Below, in pieces: positions 35,697 to 47,183 of a stretch of 64,000 nucleotides of DNA. Below the pieces are notes generated by a model. That model was not told where the DNA came from. It saw only the letters and a list, made by a program, of their open reading frames with translations, and did not search any database. How positions within the stretch are numbered: position 1 is the first letter of the stretch; every line of letters begins with the position of its first letter. Origin of the DNA: Ooceraea biroi (lineage: Eukaryota; Arthropoda; Insecta; Hymenoptera; Formicidae); the NCBI RefSeq assembly GCF_003672135.1, contig NC_039510.1, positions 496,001 through 560,000 on the forward strand, in the 5' to 3' direction. The position numbers and the translations under genes were made by a program.

Positions 35697-37698
35697 CTGA
35701 AGGGAAACGGGAAAGAGGAGAAAGCAGAAAAAGAGAGAGAGAGAGAACCAAATCAAGCGTGCACAATTGACGCTCGCTGCGAGTATCCCTCATAATCCAG
35801 TCTCGATTCAGCAGCCTCGAATCTCGAGTCTCGCGGTATTAATCAAGGCGTTACACTTTCCGTAATCTCCAGACCGAATTCCAAACAAATTATCTCGAGA
35901 TCGCGGTGGACAAGCAGCTCGTGGCGTTTCATAAATGATCCCCGCGGAATAAGAAATTGCGAGCATTAGTAAAGGGTTGTCAGCGTTTCCTGCGAGCGGC
36001 GTATCTGCTGCGGCAGCTGCTGTTGCTTCCCCTCCCGGCTCGAGTGAGCAAAATTAAGCAGTCTTAAACGCACTTTGATACCAACGTCGACAAGATATAT
36101 TTCTCCGCACCGTATTGCTCCCCGGTACGCTTGACGCCTTCATTTTTCACGCCGGCTCAACCGCCGCCGTAATAAAAGTGTCGAAGACCGTTCTGCTTCC
36201 ATCTCCCCCTTCCGCGGGACTTGCTACAATCCCGATGTCAGCTGTATGGAATAGCGTATTATTTTATACGGACAAGTCGGCGGGATATTGTTTTCCGCGG
36301 CCGTAATGATCATGTCGCGCGATCAATGCTTGTTTGCCCGGGATGTTTCACGTTCCCCGGTGACTACCGGCTGCGTACGTACGGGGAACACACTTGTGCT
36401 CTTCATACCGTGGATGCACCAACAATGCTCCAGATGCACGCACAATCAAAACACGCACGAACGGGTTGACAGGTAGGCCGGGCGGGATATGAATTTATGT
36501 ATGATTGATACCGTATTATATAGAGTCGATGACTGTATATCAAGGCACGGAGGCGTTCCTTAAATATTCATTCCCACAATGATGCATCGCTCGCGCGCTC
36601 GACAAATAGTGTGCCCGAGCTGCTCCACGATAATTATTCAATTCTACTAATCCGCGTCCTCTGTTCTCGCAAAAGTCTTTGCGAATTGGATTCCTTCATA
36701 AACGACGCAGACTACATCCTTGGGATTCCTGCAAGTTCTTGAGGTGCCGATTGCACACGGGGCGAGCCCCGTAACGGATAATTAGACGTCGCTACGTGGG
36801 AATCACGAAGAATCAGTGCACACAGGCCCTGCGTAGACGCACGCCCGTGGGGTACCATTATTTCACCGGCGGGATGCTCGAATAATTGAACGTTGCCCGA
36901 TAAGATACGTGGCAGCGAGTCGTGCCGCATAACGGTTACTGCATGCTGCGGATCGTATCCTGCGGAAACGCCGGAGCGCTTATATCAACCTGTGAGGCAG
37001 CACGAGATGTCTATTTCGAACCGCCAATCTCTTTCCCTTCGGTCCAGCCTTCCTCCGCCTGCCCTCCACCTTTTCGTCCTCGCGATTCCTTTTTCTCTTC
37101 CTACCGACATATGTACAATGTAGCAACCCAGAAGGGCTGTCGCTCGAAAATTTCATGACAGATCTCGCGTCAACTTTCCCCTCGTGAGGATTTCGTGCGC
37201 GGCGCTCCTTTATCATACGTTCCTTACTATCAACGCAACCTCAAATGCAATTCTGCTTCCAATTAAGTCTAATTAACACTATCCAGACAGAGAATTGATA
37301 TCCATTTTTTATGCTCGGCATCGAATCCGCTCATATGTTTTTTCAGTTTTATATAACTCTCTATCAAAATGTGTCACGTGCAATTTAAAACAATTTATTA
37401 AAATGACTGCCACTTTTCTGCATTGTCCTTATGATATCCATGATTCAAAGATCAATCGACGATGTGAGACGCCTTGCGCGCATGCATGATTTCGTTATCC
37501 ATTTCCTCTCATCATCTGTTCTCTCATCGTCGTTGGCAACTCACTATCGATAATAAAGGTGTATCCGCAAAGTAAATAGCCGTTCTCTCGAGTGCCAATA
37601 TCGGGCCGTTATTTTCGAAAGTGGGTATTCTTCGCGGCGTGGAGTGCCGCAGGGCGTTTTATGAAAACGATCCGGCGCGATATAACAAATGTACGAGA

Positions 37699-37722
37699 GC
37701 ACTCGCGCGTGTACGCGAGTGC
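37699..37722. repeat. Perfect hairpin, 9-bp stem
   Basis: GCACTCGCG and CGCGAGTGC are inverted around a 6-base loop. It is a simple inverted repeat in CpG-rich DNA with no known role. Confidence 0.45.
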
Positions 37723-40172
37723 AATCTATACGAGAACCGTACTGATGAAAGATCAGGTGGCCGCTCGATCGACGTGTTAATTACGCAGCGAAACTGCCAC
37801 GGTCTTAATCGAACGAGGTCGATCGTCTCGTCCACCTCGTAAACATTATCATGTTGCAGCGGACATGGTGCATCTGATGATCCTCGTTCAGGCGGGCACA
37901 AAACGCGTTCTCTGTGAGCGTGCACGAACACACGTTAGTTCCCGGGGGTCGAACGTGCGCGCGCGAACCGAGAAAGCAATAGTATTCAGAAGCAAAGTAT
38001 TCTGGGGGTCCGAAGCGGATGGGTCTACGTGATCAGGGTATCGATAGCGTCCGCAGACTTATGGGCAGTGCCGCGTGCGAGCGCGAATTGCCTCCATCGC
38101 GATAAACGCGCCGTATAACGCGCGCCCGAGACCGAAACGTGCGGTGCACCGATACCAGGGGGACCGGTCTTTATTTAATTAATGTAATCGATACGACCGT
38201 GTAAACGCGCGGGAGCTTGTCCCCCTCGGCGGGACCAGATCGCACTCGTACTCTCAGGAGTTCTGGTGACGGTGTTTGCGCGATTTCGAATGGCCAGTGC
38301 GCTGCCTCTCGCTCAATATCTCAAACGGTATCGCGTTTGACACGTATCACGATTTTCGAGAAGAGGAAAGAGAGAGAGAGAGAATTTTATGTATATTTAG
38401 TTGCGCCATTCGTGCGTACGTATATTTCTCGCGCGCGTTAAGGCGACTTAATTCGACGACCACGATGTAATTTGCGGGGGGTGGAATTCCTATAACGGAG
38501 TAGGACACATCATGAACCCCCTGCACTTGGAATTCGCGTCGTTTATCCCACGACGTTATTCGACACAGAAACGACACCATCCATCCGCCTCGGATTATTT
38601 ATTATAAGTGTTCCGGTGTCGGCACGTCGGCGTCGTCGCCGCACTGTCGCTGAACATGTAGCAGTTCTCACAGTGGGGTGTTTAATAGTCGGAGAAGTTT
38701 CGGCACTTGAATTATTTGCTATACGTGACGCAGGCGCAATTACGGCCGCGTTCATTAATCACGCGGGCGCAATCACGAGCGATACGCTCGCGCGCGCGTA
38801 CGCTTACGGCGCGTATTTTATGATTTACTTTCGCATACGTGTCGCATGCAGTCATTTATTCCATCGGCGCACCATCATGACGGACCGGCGTGGCGTTCCG
38901 CGTGCATCATTGCGCAAGCCACTCTCTTCGCGAGGAATTAATTTACGCCCTCGCGCGCGGCGCGGGCTACCGAGCGGATTCGAAATCGTCCTGGATTTCG
39001 CCGGACTGATATCTCGATGCGTTCGTGCGTGCATATGTGCGTACATGCCTGCGTGTACGCGCGAATGCGTATTTCGTGTAGTACGTAACGCGTCCCAGAC
39101 TCCCGTCGGCGCTTATCTCACGCAAAGCTCGTGTAGCCGCCGCGCCGCTGCCCAACCGATTGCGAGAAACGCTGGCAGGTGACAGGCCGACGATTACGAC
39201 GATCTTTGCATACGGTATTTATACCGGCGACGCGACTTCTTTCCAACGACGTAAGGTAATGACGGTGCGTTCGAATCGCTCGAATTAATCTATACGTTAT
39301 CCGATGTCACACACGATATACGCATGAAAGGCGACGAGCGGACGACCGAAAGCGACGAGTATGTGCGATCGAATTTGTAATACGCACGGAGATGCAAGGA
39401 CCACAGTAAGAACCATTCGCCAAAGTGTGTTCGCGAAAAATAACAGCGGCGATAAGATAAAACAACAACAGTAATGTGCATTTATGAGAAATCAAAGTGA
39501 AATGCAATTTATTCTAATGTAAAAATTGATTTATTAGAATATTGATGTGTATTGATATAAATAATAATTAACAAAATGATATAACAATGTTGTTCGAGCT
39601 GACTCAATGTACATGTTGTTTGCCTTCGTCGACAGTTACAATCACACTTTTTGTCTTCGAAAATCGTTCGGACATTATCTCCAATTTCGAAAATGTCCTT
39701 CGTTTTTGAGATTCAGCAGCATAGTAGGGGTCGATTTCTAAAAATCTCATAAAAAAAATTTTAAAATTATCGACCAAATATGAAATACAAGATATTTGTT
39801 TTGCCGAATATCAGGTCAATATACATTTTAACTATCGTTAAAGTTAATTTTGTTAAAGTTTGTCTTTATTATAATTCTATATTTCTATAATTTTAAATAT
39901 AATATTATAATTTTATATAAATATAAATCTATTCTTTCCGATACATTTTATTTCCCATTCATGTAACTATATTTACTTCGCGTGGACTCTCTCATCGCGA
40001 TTCTAACGACTTGCGTATCACACGCGTTCGCCCTCGATCGTTAATCTCGTTCCACCGCCTAAAAGGCATGGTTCGCGCTGGTAATCGAACACCTCGCACT
40101 GCATGTAACAGGTTTCTCTTTGTGCGGACAGGTCGTCTCTGCGGTCTGTCGCACGACCGGTTGAGTCATCTA

Positions 40173-40341
40173 CACTGTAAAAAATGTTCATGTAAAATTA
40201 AAACTATCATAGTAGATAGAATATTTTCTTTCCAAATCTCTAATATGTTTGTCATGCACAATTTGTCTCTTTATATCGACTAATTCCAAGTAATTGTTAC
40301 ACCTATTATTTGTGTAACTTTACATACTTCTTTTTACTGTA
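40173..40341. mobile_element. Probable decayed MITE with imperfect inverted ends
   Basis: The left end reads CACTGTAAAAAATGTTCATG. The reverse complement of the right end reads ACAGTAAAAAGAAGTATG and continues TAAAGTTAC against TAAAATTAA. The roughly 28-bp ends are therefore imperfect inverted repeats around about 110 bases of AT-rich DNA with no coding capacity. The CACTG start followed by an A run resembles the start of the 263-bp element at 46464. No clear target duplication is visible, so the exact boundaries and superfamily are uncertain. Confidence 0.35.
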
Positions 40342-43300
40342 CAAGACATGCGTTCATGAACCTGGGACCAAAGAATGTGTTCGCCACCGCATCCGAAACC
40401 GCGAAGTCCCGTGAAGACCGTCGCCATTACCTACGACCGATTCCTCTCTGGTTGCATGCAACCGTGGGATAAGAATTTCTACGATCAGCGTCGCTCACAG
40501 GAATCTCGGATGGAGCGACCGCCCGCTTGAAGGGCCGGTCGGCTTTTTTTGAAGGAATTTTTATGGTCCTCGAAAGGAGCCAACTATTCGGCTAATAACT
40601 TTCTCGACGAAACGTCCATCGGGATGAAGCCAATCATGTGCCAAAGTTAGAGAACTGTTGCGATCAGCAAGCATTGAACAGACATTTCTGTCAGGTTGGT
40701 CTCTTTAGTGTCAACAAACGGAAGACACATGTTTTTGGATCGATCCGGAAAATTCTAAAATCATTGCTATGAATGAAATAAATGCGAGCCATGAGGAGTT
40801 TACGGATGCTTGCACTTTGTGCATCACGCCCACGATTTCCGTGCACATGTGTGCGAGAGGGCACGCGCGCGTGAGCATTGCGTAATAAATATCATCGGCA
40901 GCGTTACAACTGTCCTCCATCTAGCTCCGCAATGCGATGCGTGCTGTGCATATGATGCATCGTGATTCTTAGTCTTTTCTTTCCCTCTGCACTTATTCTC
41001 TTTCTTCTGCCTTCTGCTTTCTCTCCTTCATTTTTTGCTGGTCGGCGTGTAACGAGTACGTACGAAGACGGATGCGTCGGAGCTGACGTTGACGATGCCT
41101 CGGCAGAATTTAAGGAGCGCGTAATATTTTATGCCTGCTAACGGAACGTCGCTTCGATTAAACCGGTCGTCGGTGCGACACGCCACGCTTCGTACGATCA
41201 TGACGAAAGATTTCTTCCGCGGTGGGTCTTATCGCGACGCGAGCAATTCGGTTAGCTGCAACGAGCATTAAGCTAACTCACACGCGAGACCCCAAGTCGT
41301 GTGCCTTAAAGTTTGCGGCACCACCCGTGGAGAAACTCGGCTCGAGTTTGAGACCACAAACTGCACGATAAACTGCATTAACGAACTTTTCGCTTGGAAC
41401 GACACGCTCTTTCTTTGCGGTAAGCGATGACCAAGGTAAGCGGTTACAGTACGCATAGCCGGTATTATCATATTTATCGCGACATCGAGAGTACGTATCT
41501 GTATCGCGCAATTGTCTCATATTTTTTCTGCGAACGCAGTGCGCTGTGCGGAATCAGAGTTGTTGTTTCGCAAAGTTTACTTTATGATCGCGATGCGATT
41601 AATTAACCGAACCGATCACACACATATACATGTACCGAATGATCAATAATACTTGATAACGCGGCACTCTTCGAGGTTCCCTGTAGATGAAGCAATCGCA
41701 GAATAAAAGATCAAGGTGCGCCGGATAAAGGGAACAGAGCGATACAAGAAGGAGGAGGAGGACACTGCACGCTGCGGTAGGATAACCGCATGGCGCATTG
41801 CCAGTCCCCATACATCACGCCGTGACATAATCATCCTATATTCGCGCCCCACTCATTCGCAGCCACCCACCCACCCACCGAACCTACCCGAATCCGCACT
41901 CTGCTGCATTACGCTCTGCGGATAGTCTCATCGCGCGACGCTACCACCGCAGTTGCTGTTGCTCCTGTGAAGCTGGATCCTGCAGTATAAACGACACCCT
42001 GCTACCACCCACCAACGGTAACCAGACATCGCATCGTGTCAGCTTTGAACGTAAACTGCGAGGCATCGGCAGGGCGGAGACCTCCACGCGATTCACGAAT
42101 TATCAGGGTTATAAATCTCATATACGCATCACGCAGGACTCGATTTTCGAGCAAGCAATCTATCTATCAAAGGTACTCATCGCGGAGACGACGGGTTTTG
42201 CTCCTGGAGGGAGCTAAATGGAACATGACGCGCGACTAACAGTCTCCATTAACATTCCTGTTATTATATTACCCCGATATTATCTGCCTCCGTGGCAGCG
42301 CTATTCAGAGAACGACTGTAGGAAATGGAAAAGTCTCGTATCGCTTCCACTCCTGCCTTATTCATCATCTCTATTTGCGGTATAAACCGCAATTTCACGA
42401 CGCGCTCCGCGTGCCCGATCCGGCCGACCTGAACAATCCCCTTAATCGCGCGGGCTTGTATTGTTTAAGTAACGTGAGTGCGGCCCGTTTGTTTAAACTC
42501 TGCTCTTTTGCAACGCGAAAAGACTGTAGCTTTCAGCATCAGAAATTCTTAAGAAATTTATCTGTCCGAAGATATGCCTTAAAAATGCTTTCGAAATGGA
42601 ATTCTTCTTGCATATAATCGCATCATTATTCGCTGCACGAGAATAAAGATGAAAGCGGAGTAATTTATACAAATAACAGTTAAAACCAGATGTCACGTTC
42701 GAGAATCTTCGACCTCGATAGCGTCGCGTGTATTCTTTCTTGTAGTCGAGAACAGGATAGAACAGCTAAATGCATCTCATTCCTACCAGTTAATATCAGT
42801 GTATTGTAAAACACGCGGATATATAATCTAGAAACATTTCTATTTCATCATGTACAAAAGGCAATTGAAACTTATTTAATGATATGTTATCGATACACAG
42901 AACGATATTTCACTGAGATAAATAAGACTACGTTAGAACCGTTTCTCCACGGTTCTCCACGCGACATAAAGCGATAAATGGAACTATGCGCGCGAATGCT
43001 CGCGCCGCGTGTAATTATTGACGAGCGCGAGAACTTGCATCTATGGTAATTGAATAACGTCAGATTTTTTATCGAGTATAAATAGTCGCGATAATATTTT
43101 ATCGGCTTGTGTGCGCTGCACCGTGACGGAGCAGCGAATGTCCAAGGTCTAAGCGAGTGCGCGTGTACACGATATAAATTCGAATGATCATAAGATTTTT
43201 ACACTCAACCCGTCCGCCACGATGAGTGTTTCAATAAAACATGCTCTACTAGGTGCGCAGGTTTTGCGGATCAAGTGGGTCCCGTATTTACTATTGCGCG

Positions 43301-46300
43301 AAAGTAAAAGCCGTGAATAATAAAACTATAAAGCTATCAATATCGGTGCACGAAAGCCATCGCCGCAGTACGATACTTTTAGAAATATAATGTAATGGAA
43401 AACAAATTTATCGACTGCTGTCGCTATTAACGTGGTCTTACTGATTGCAAGTTTGCAACCCACGGTTATTTATGATTAACGAAGCAACGCGTGCAACGTG
43501 GTGAGAGATGTGGTAATATATACAGGGTACACGGTCAATTTATCAGTCTTCGTCATCAAAGTGAATTCTTTACCGTTATAATTTATTAAACAGAATTGTT
43601 TATCATACGTACACTAGAACATGAAAATTGTTTGTAATAGAGAAAACTCCAGAATATTCTTGTAACACATTTTGTAAGAGAATATTATTACGTGTAATAT
43701 AACACTTTTTCCTGATACAGTTGTTAAGAATCTGAATATTCATTAATTGTAAGATTATTCACAAAGTATTAAAATTACGTGTAATACACGTTCTAATTAA
43801 TTCTATATTCTCACGAGACAACTTTATATTTATCGTATACATTCACAAATGTTATAAACATTTAATATAAGAGATTGCATTAAATGTTAAAAGATTTAAT
43901 CAATTCTATTCGATTCTGCATATGTAAGCCACAGAAACAGCAGCCTTTTTCGTTTATTGTTTACACTAGCGTCAGATGTGAAATCAGATCAATCACGCGT
44001 ATCAGATCGATATTTTATGAAATTAATATATAAGATAAACGTCTCTATGTACACTTCTTCCACTAATTAAAATAAAATTTCAAAGCTTCACGTAAAACGC
44101 AATGTATTGTGGCAAATGTGACACCAGATGACATTATCATTCTCCTTTTGAACCGCGGCACTGCACGAATAAATGGCTTTCTTGTCCAAGTTCTCGAGAA
44201 GAGATATGAAATGCCTATACGAAAGATCAACGGTGAAGTGAATGATATCGGACAAATTGAGGTCGCTGAATACTATTCAGCTGAGCGTTCGTGGGACTGT
44301 CGCTTGGCTTTCCCTCGGGAGTACTTTAATTCGAGTTGAAGTGTTCTGGATCGCGATATCTTTATTGGCCGGTGGTGGCCACTGCATCCGAGTCGTGTGC
44401 TCGAGTACGGGGAGTTTGTCCGAAAAGCCGCTCGCATGGTTTCAGCTAATCCTCTTGATCGCATTTCCAGGCGCGCAGGTGGTAATGGTAGCGTGCTAAT
44501 TATAGTGCGCTAACGCGCATAGCTGGATACGTTAGTATTTGTCTCATCTCCTCCTCCTTTGTAGCCGTACGTACGAAATTATACATATGTGAGATAAATA
44601 GTAATAATCGCAGCTGTTCGTCCGTGAAACTACCTACGCATAACGTACATGTGCATCTACCGCAGCGACTGGAAAAGGATTTGCCTCTAAATACTGCTAT
44701 CGTATTTAACAGGAATCTCAGACAGTGAAGGATAATTACGGACGAATTAGAAAGCTCATTCGCTGGACGATGGTTCATATCCGGCAGCGTGATCACGAAG
44801 AAGTTTTACGTGCGATCCAACGCGGAGAAACATGGCGTGTATTAACGATTATATGACAATAATAGAGATTCTAGATTCGCCGTTATATAGGTTTAGTGGT
44901 TTTAACTCGTGTGCATTATTAGTGAAATTAAATCCGTCGGCAATTAGTGGCATTATATGCAGCGATATCAGAGAGGATATGCAGCGAGATATAGGTTGCA
45001 TGGAGTATGAAGATATGAGGGGTAAGAGACATTGAAGTACATAGAAATATTCGACCACTTACATTAATCCCTTGTAAGAAGAGCGTAACTTTCTTAATAA
45101 GGAAATTTATTTTTTGTTCGGCTTCGATTTCCTGTATATGCTCATCGGCGCGGGGAGATGTTTACTTAATAATACATGCGAGTACCATTAGCATTATCTG
45201 CCGTTGTCGGGTAACGATTATTTGTTGCAATTGCGTATGCAGCGACCTACGGGGATCATTATCCGCTAGGAAGTATACGCAATACGCTCGCGAAACTAGA
45301 AACTCACAGCTGACAGTTTAGAGTCCATTAGTCGAGCCTAATTGCGCAATGGTTACTTGGAACGCTGTGAATTTTCAAATTTATTATGGACGCCTATGGC
45401 CAATTAGGAATTTAGTCCACTGTCATATCGCTTTGCATTCGCGACACGTGGTACATCGTGCAAATCAGAGATGTTTGTTTGCACGGTATGCTATTGTCCG
45501 CAATATAATTATCGCAAAACCACTCAGAGATTTCATCCTATGAATTTTTCGACGGTTGTTTTCAGAAACAACAATTGATCGTTACGAAGCATTTCACGAT
45601 TGTTCGCGGCTACCACAAGCAAGTATCGGTGAATAAAACTGGTGCGGATTCACTATTACGTGACAGTCTCTCGTGTGTCTGTGAAACGATCATAAGTTCC
45701 CGTCGTTTTAATGGGAGCGCAATTACTTAAATTGCATAAATGAATATTATCGTGCCGAGTCTGCAATTAACCCATATTTGTTCGTCAGGTGATTCGTAGG
45801 GAGAGGCAACAGAGGAGCAAGAGGTGCCAACGCTTAATAGTCCTTAGAGATAAGCGTTTCTTAATGTGTAACATTTAGCTTAACGGTTGCTGAATTGTTA
45901 ATATATTTCTACATCTCGTATTCCTGCATGCGTATCAAAAAATTGAATTGGTGGAGTGATCTGTGAAGTGCGTGACAAGTAAGCGATGGAACTAATTAAT
46001 TAAGCAACGACAGATTTAATTAAAAATGTGCGTTTCGCAGTAAATGTATTCTTGATTTTAATAAAAATTAATAAAATTGATAATTACACGCGGATATGAA
46101 GGCAATCATATTAAGTATAAAAAAGGGAACTAAAATGAAATTGCTTATTGATCGCGTATCGATCAAAAATGCCTCATATTTGAGGTAACAGAAAAATGTT
46201 ATAAAAATCCTATTACTGACGGAATACATTTATCAGTAAGTGCCATCGAGAATGCTGATATAAACAGGAAAGAAATTACAACTGCATACTATCAATTTCA

Positions 46301-46463
46301 TTGAGTCGTGCGTTCTCCAGCTATATACAGGTGGGGCCGACATATCTGAAACCAGCGATTTAGCAAATATTGACTCACAAGGAAAAGTTTATCTCGTCGG
46401 AGCGGGATGCGATATCTAAAAGGTAGACTGAACAAAGCGATGTACGTGTACGTCTCATTCATG
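40342..46463. other. No gene assigned; alternating CpG-rich and AT-rich DNA
   Basis: A CACC-type repeat lies at 41864-41880, and an AAG|GTAAGC donor-like site at 41433 has no good upstream exon. AT-rich blocks fill 42600-42900, 43540-44110 and 46000-46280. A TATAAATAG motif at 43077-43085 is a possible TATA box but has no supported gene downstream. A 76-codon frame at 44109-44339 and a possible 19-codon exon at 45566-45622 (after TTTTCAG) are unrecognised. Confidence 0.5.
41278..41520 (-). CDS. Small unidentified ORF, 80 aa (doubtful)
   Basis: An ATG in an A-rich context (AAAAAAT before ATG, close to the insect start preference) opens an 80-codon frame ending at TGA. The product (start MRQLRDTDTYSRCRDKYDNT) is mixed in composition, not Arg/Ser-dominated, with no signal peptide, membrane segment or motif I recognise. 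It would be soluble and basic. No upstream promoter or splice site is evident. Frames of this length are common by chance here, so it is only a candidate for a small gene or exon. Confidence 0.13.
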   Translation of the reverse strand: MRQLRDTDTYSRCRDKYDNTGYAYCNRLPWSSLTAKKERVVPSEKFVNAVYRAVCGLKLEPSFSTGGAANFKAHDLGSRV

Positions 46464-46554
46464 CACTGAGAAAAAAATGTAATTGATCTTACGAAATGTT
46501 TTGTCACGGGCTGCCAACAAAATATATACTTATTTCAACAAGTTATATATTGAA
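46464..46554 (+). repeat. Foldback element, left arm
   Basis: A 91-bp arm, perfectly inverted relative to the right arm. Confidence 0.9.
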
Positions 46555-46635
46555 ACAAATATGTAGTTCTTGGATTATGGATATGGATGTGTAATCACAC
46601 ATATGAGAATTATAATCTAACAATTATATATTTGA

Positions 46636-46726
46636 TTCAATATATAACTTGTTGAAATAAGTATATATTTTGTTGGCAGCCCGTGACAAAACATTTCGTA
46701 AGATCAATTACATTTTTTTCTCAGTG
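46636..46726 (-). repeat. Foldback element, right arm
   Basis: A 91-bp arm, perfectly inverted relative to the left arm, separated from it by 81 bases of partly pairing sequence. Confidence 0.9.
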
Positions 46727-46971
46727 TGCGTGCGTTACGTGTCCCGTTCATTCTGACGATCATCGATCCTAATGCCATTAATCCCTCCGTGATTCGACAT
46801 TGACATGATTAACCATCTTATCGGTGATATCACTCGCGGAACTCATTCGGCAACGATTCGAGTTACTTCCACTCGCACCTCACGTTTACCCTGATCTCCA
46901 TACACGAGGCTTTCTTCGCCCACATCGTCCTCGTCGTCGTCGTTGTCGTGCATGCGGAAGTGCGTTCAAAA

Positions 46972-47183
46972 ATGCGAAACGAGATGGGCAAAAATGCGAC
47001 GGCGTATTTCTCTCGAGCGCATTTAGCTCGCCGCAGAAAATTCGAATTAATATCGGTCGTTAAAGCCAGAGCTGAAGATTCGATAATGCGAGATGTATGC
47101 GCGGGTACCAGCGGTCGCGCGCGCGAACGATCGCGCATTTTTATCAGAACGTTGCTCCTCGCAAATCCACCGGGGACATCGAG
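46972..47183 (+). other. Candidate first coding exon, 70 codons, unidentified
   Basis: An ATG in a good insect start context (TTCAAAAATGCG) opens a frame that runs 70 codons plus 2 bases to GAG|GTAAGT, one of the best donor sites in the window. The predicted start is MRNEMGKNATAYFSRAHLAR, and further on it reads FELISVVKARAEDSIMRDVC. No signal peptide or named domain is seen. An alternative is an internal exon starting at 47037 after CGCCGCAG in the same frame. CTC/GTC-rich sequence upstream could be 5' UTR. A 151-codon minus-strand frame overlaps it, so chance is not excluded. A downstream partner exon could not be fixed. Confidence 0.22.

Larger units (their letters stand above)
34482..40172. 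other. No gene assigned
   Basis: A CpG-rich start (34540-34800) carries a composite TTTCAGGTGAG site at 34693-34703. GA runs lie at 35731-35746 and 38361-38384. A 188-codon plus-strand frame at 38616-39182 starts at GTG, has an Arg-rich start and no recognised domain. AT-rich sequence fills 39480-39990. One minus-strand exon-like segment is listed separately. Confidence 0.5.
46464..46726. mobile_element. 263-bp foldback/MITE with identical 91-bp arms
   Basis: Bases 46464-46554 are the exact reverse complement of 46636-46726 (91 bp, no mismatch). Beyond that the arms continue to pair imperfectly (ACAAATATGTAG against TCAAATATATAA) almost to the centre, so the whole unit can fold into one long hairpin. 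Ends are CACTGAGAAAA and its complement. TG flanks both sides, allowing a 2-bp target duplication. It has no coding capacity. CACTG ends with short duplications recall CACTA- or Chapaev-type DNA transposons, but this assignment is tentative. Perfect arms imply recent insertion or arm homogenisation. A transcript across it would form a long dsRNA stem. Confidence 0.85.

Noticed and set aside
38616..39182. A 188-codon frame with a hydrophobic N-terminal region.
   Set aside because: It begins at GTG, not ATG, after an Arg-rich triplet repeat, with no splice or family support.
40060..40110. A minus-strand GTTCGATTACC resembling a tRNA T arm.
   Set aside because: The T stem is imperfect and no cloverleaf can be drawn with the upstream sequence.
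43077..43085. TATAAATAG, a canonical TATA box (a second copy lies near 26134).
   Set aside because: No initiator or supported gene lies downstream, and such motifs recur by chance in AT-rich DNA.
43640..43830. ATTACGTGTAAT-like motifs repeated in AT-rich DNA, possibly MITE ends.
   Set aside because: The inverted similarity is short and interrupted, with no target duplication or clear ends.
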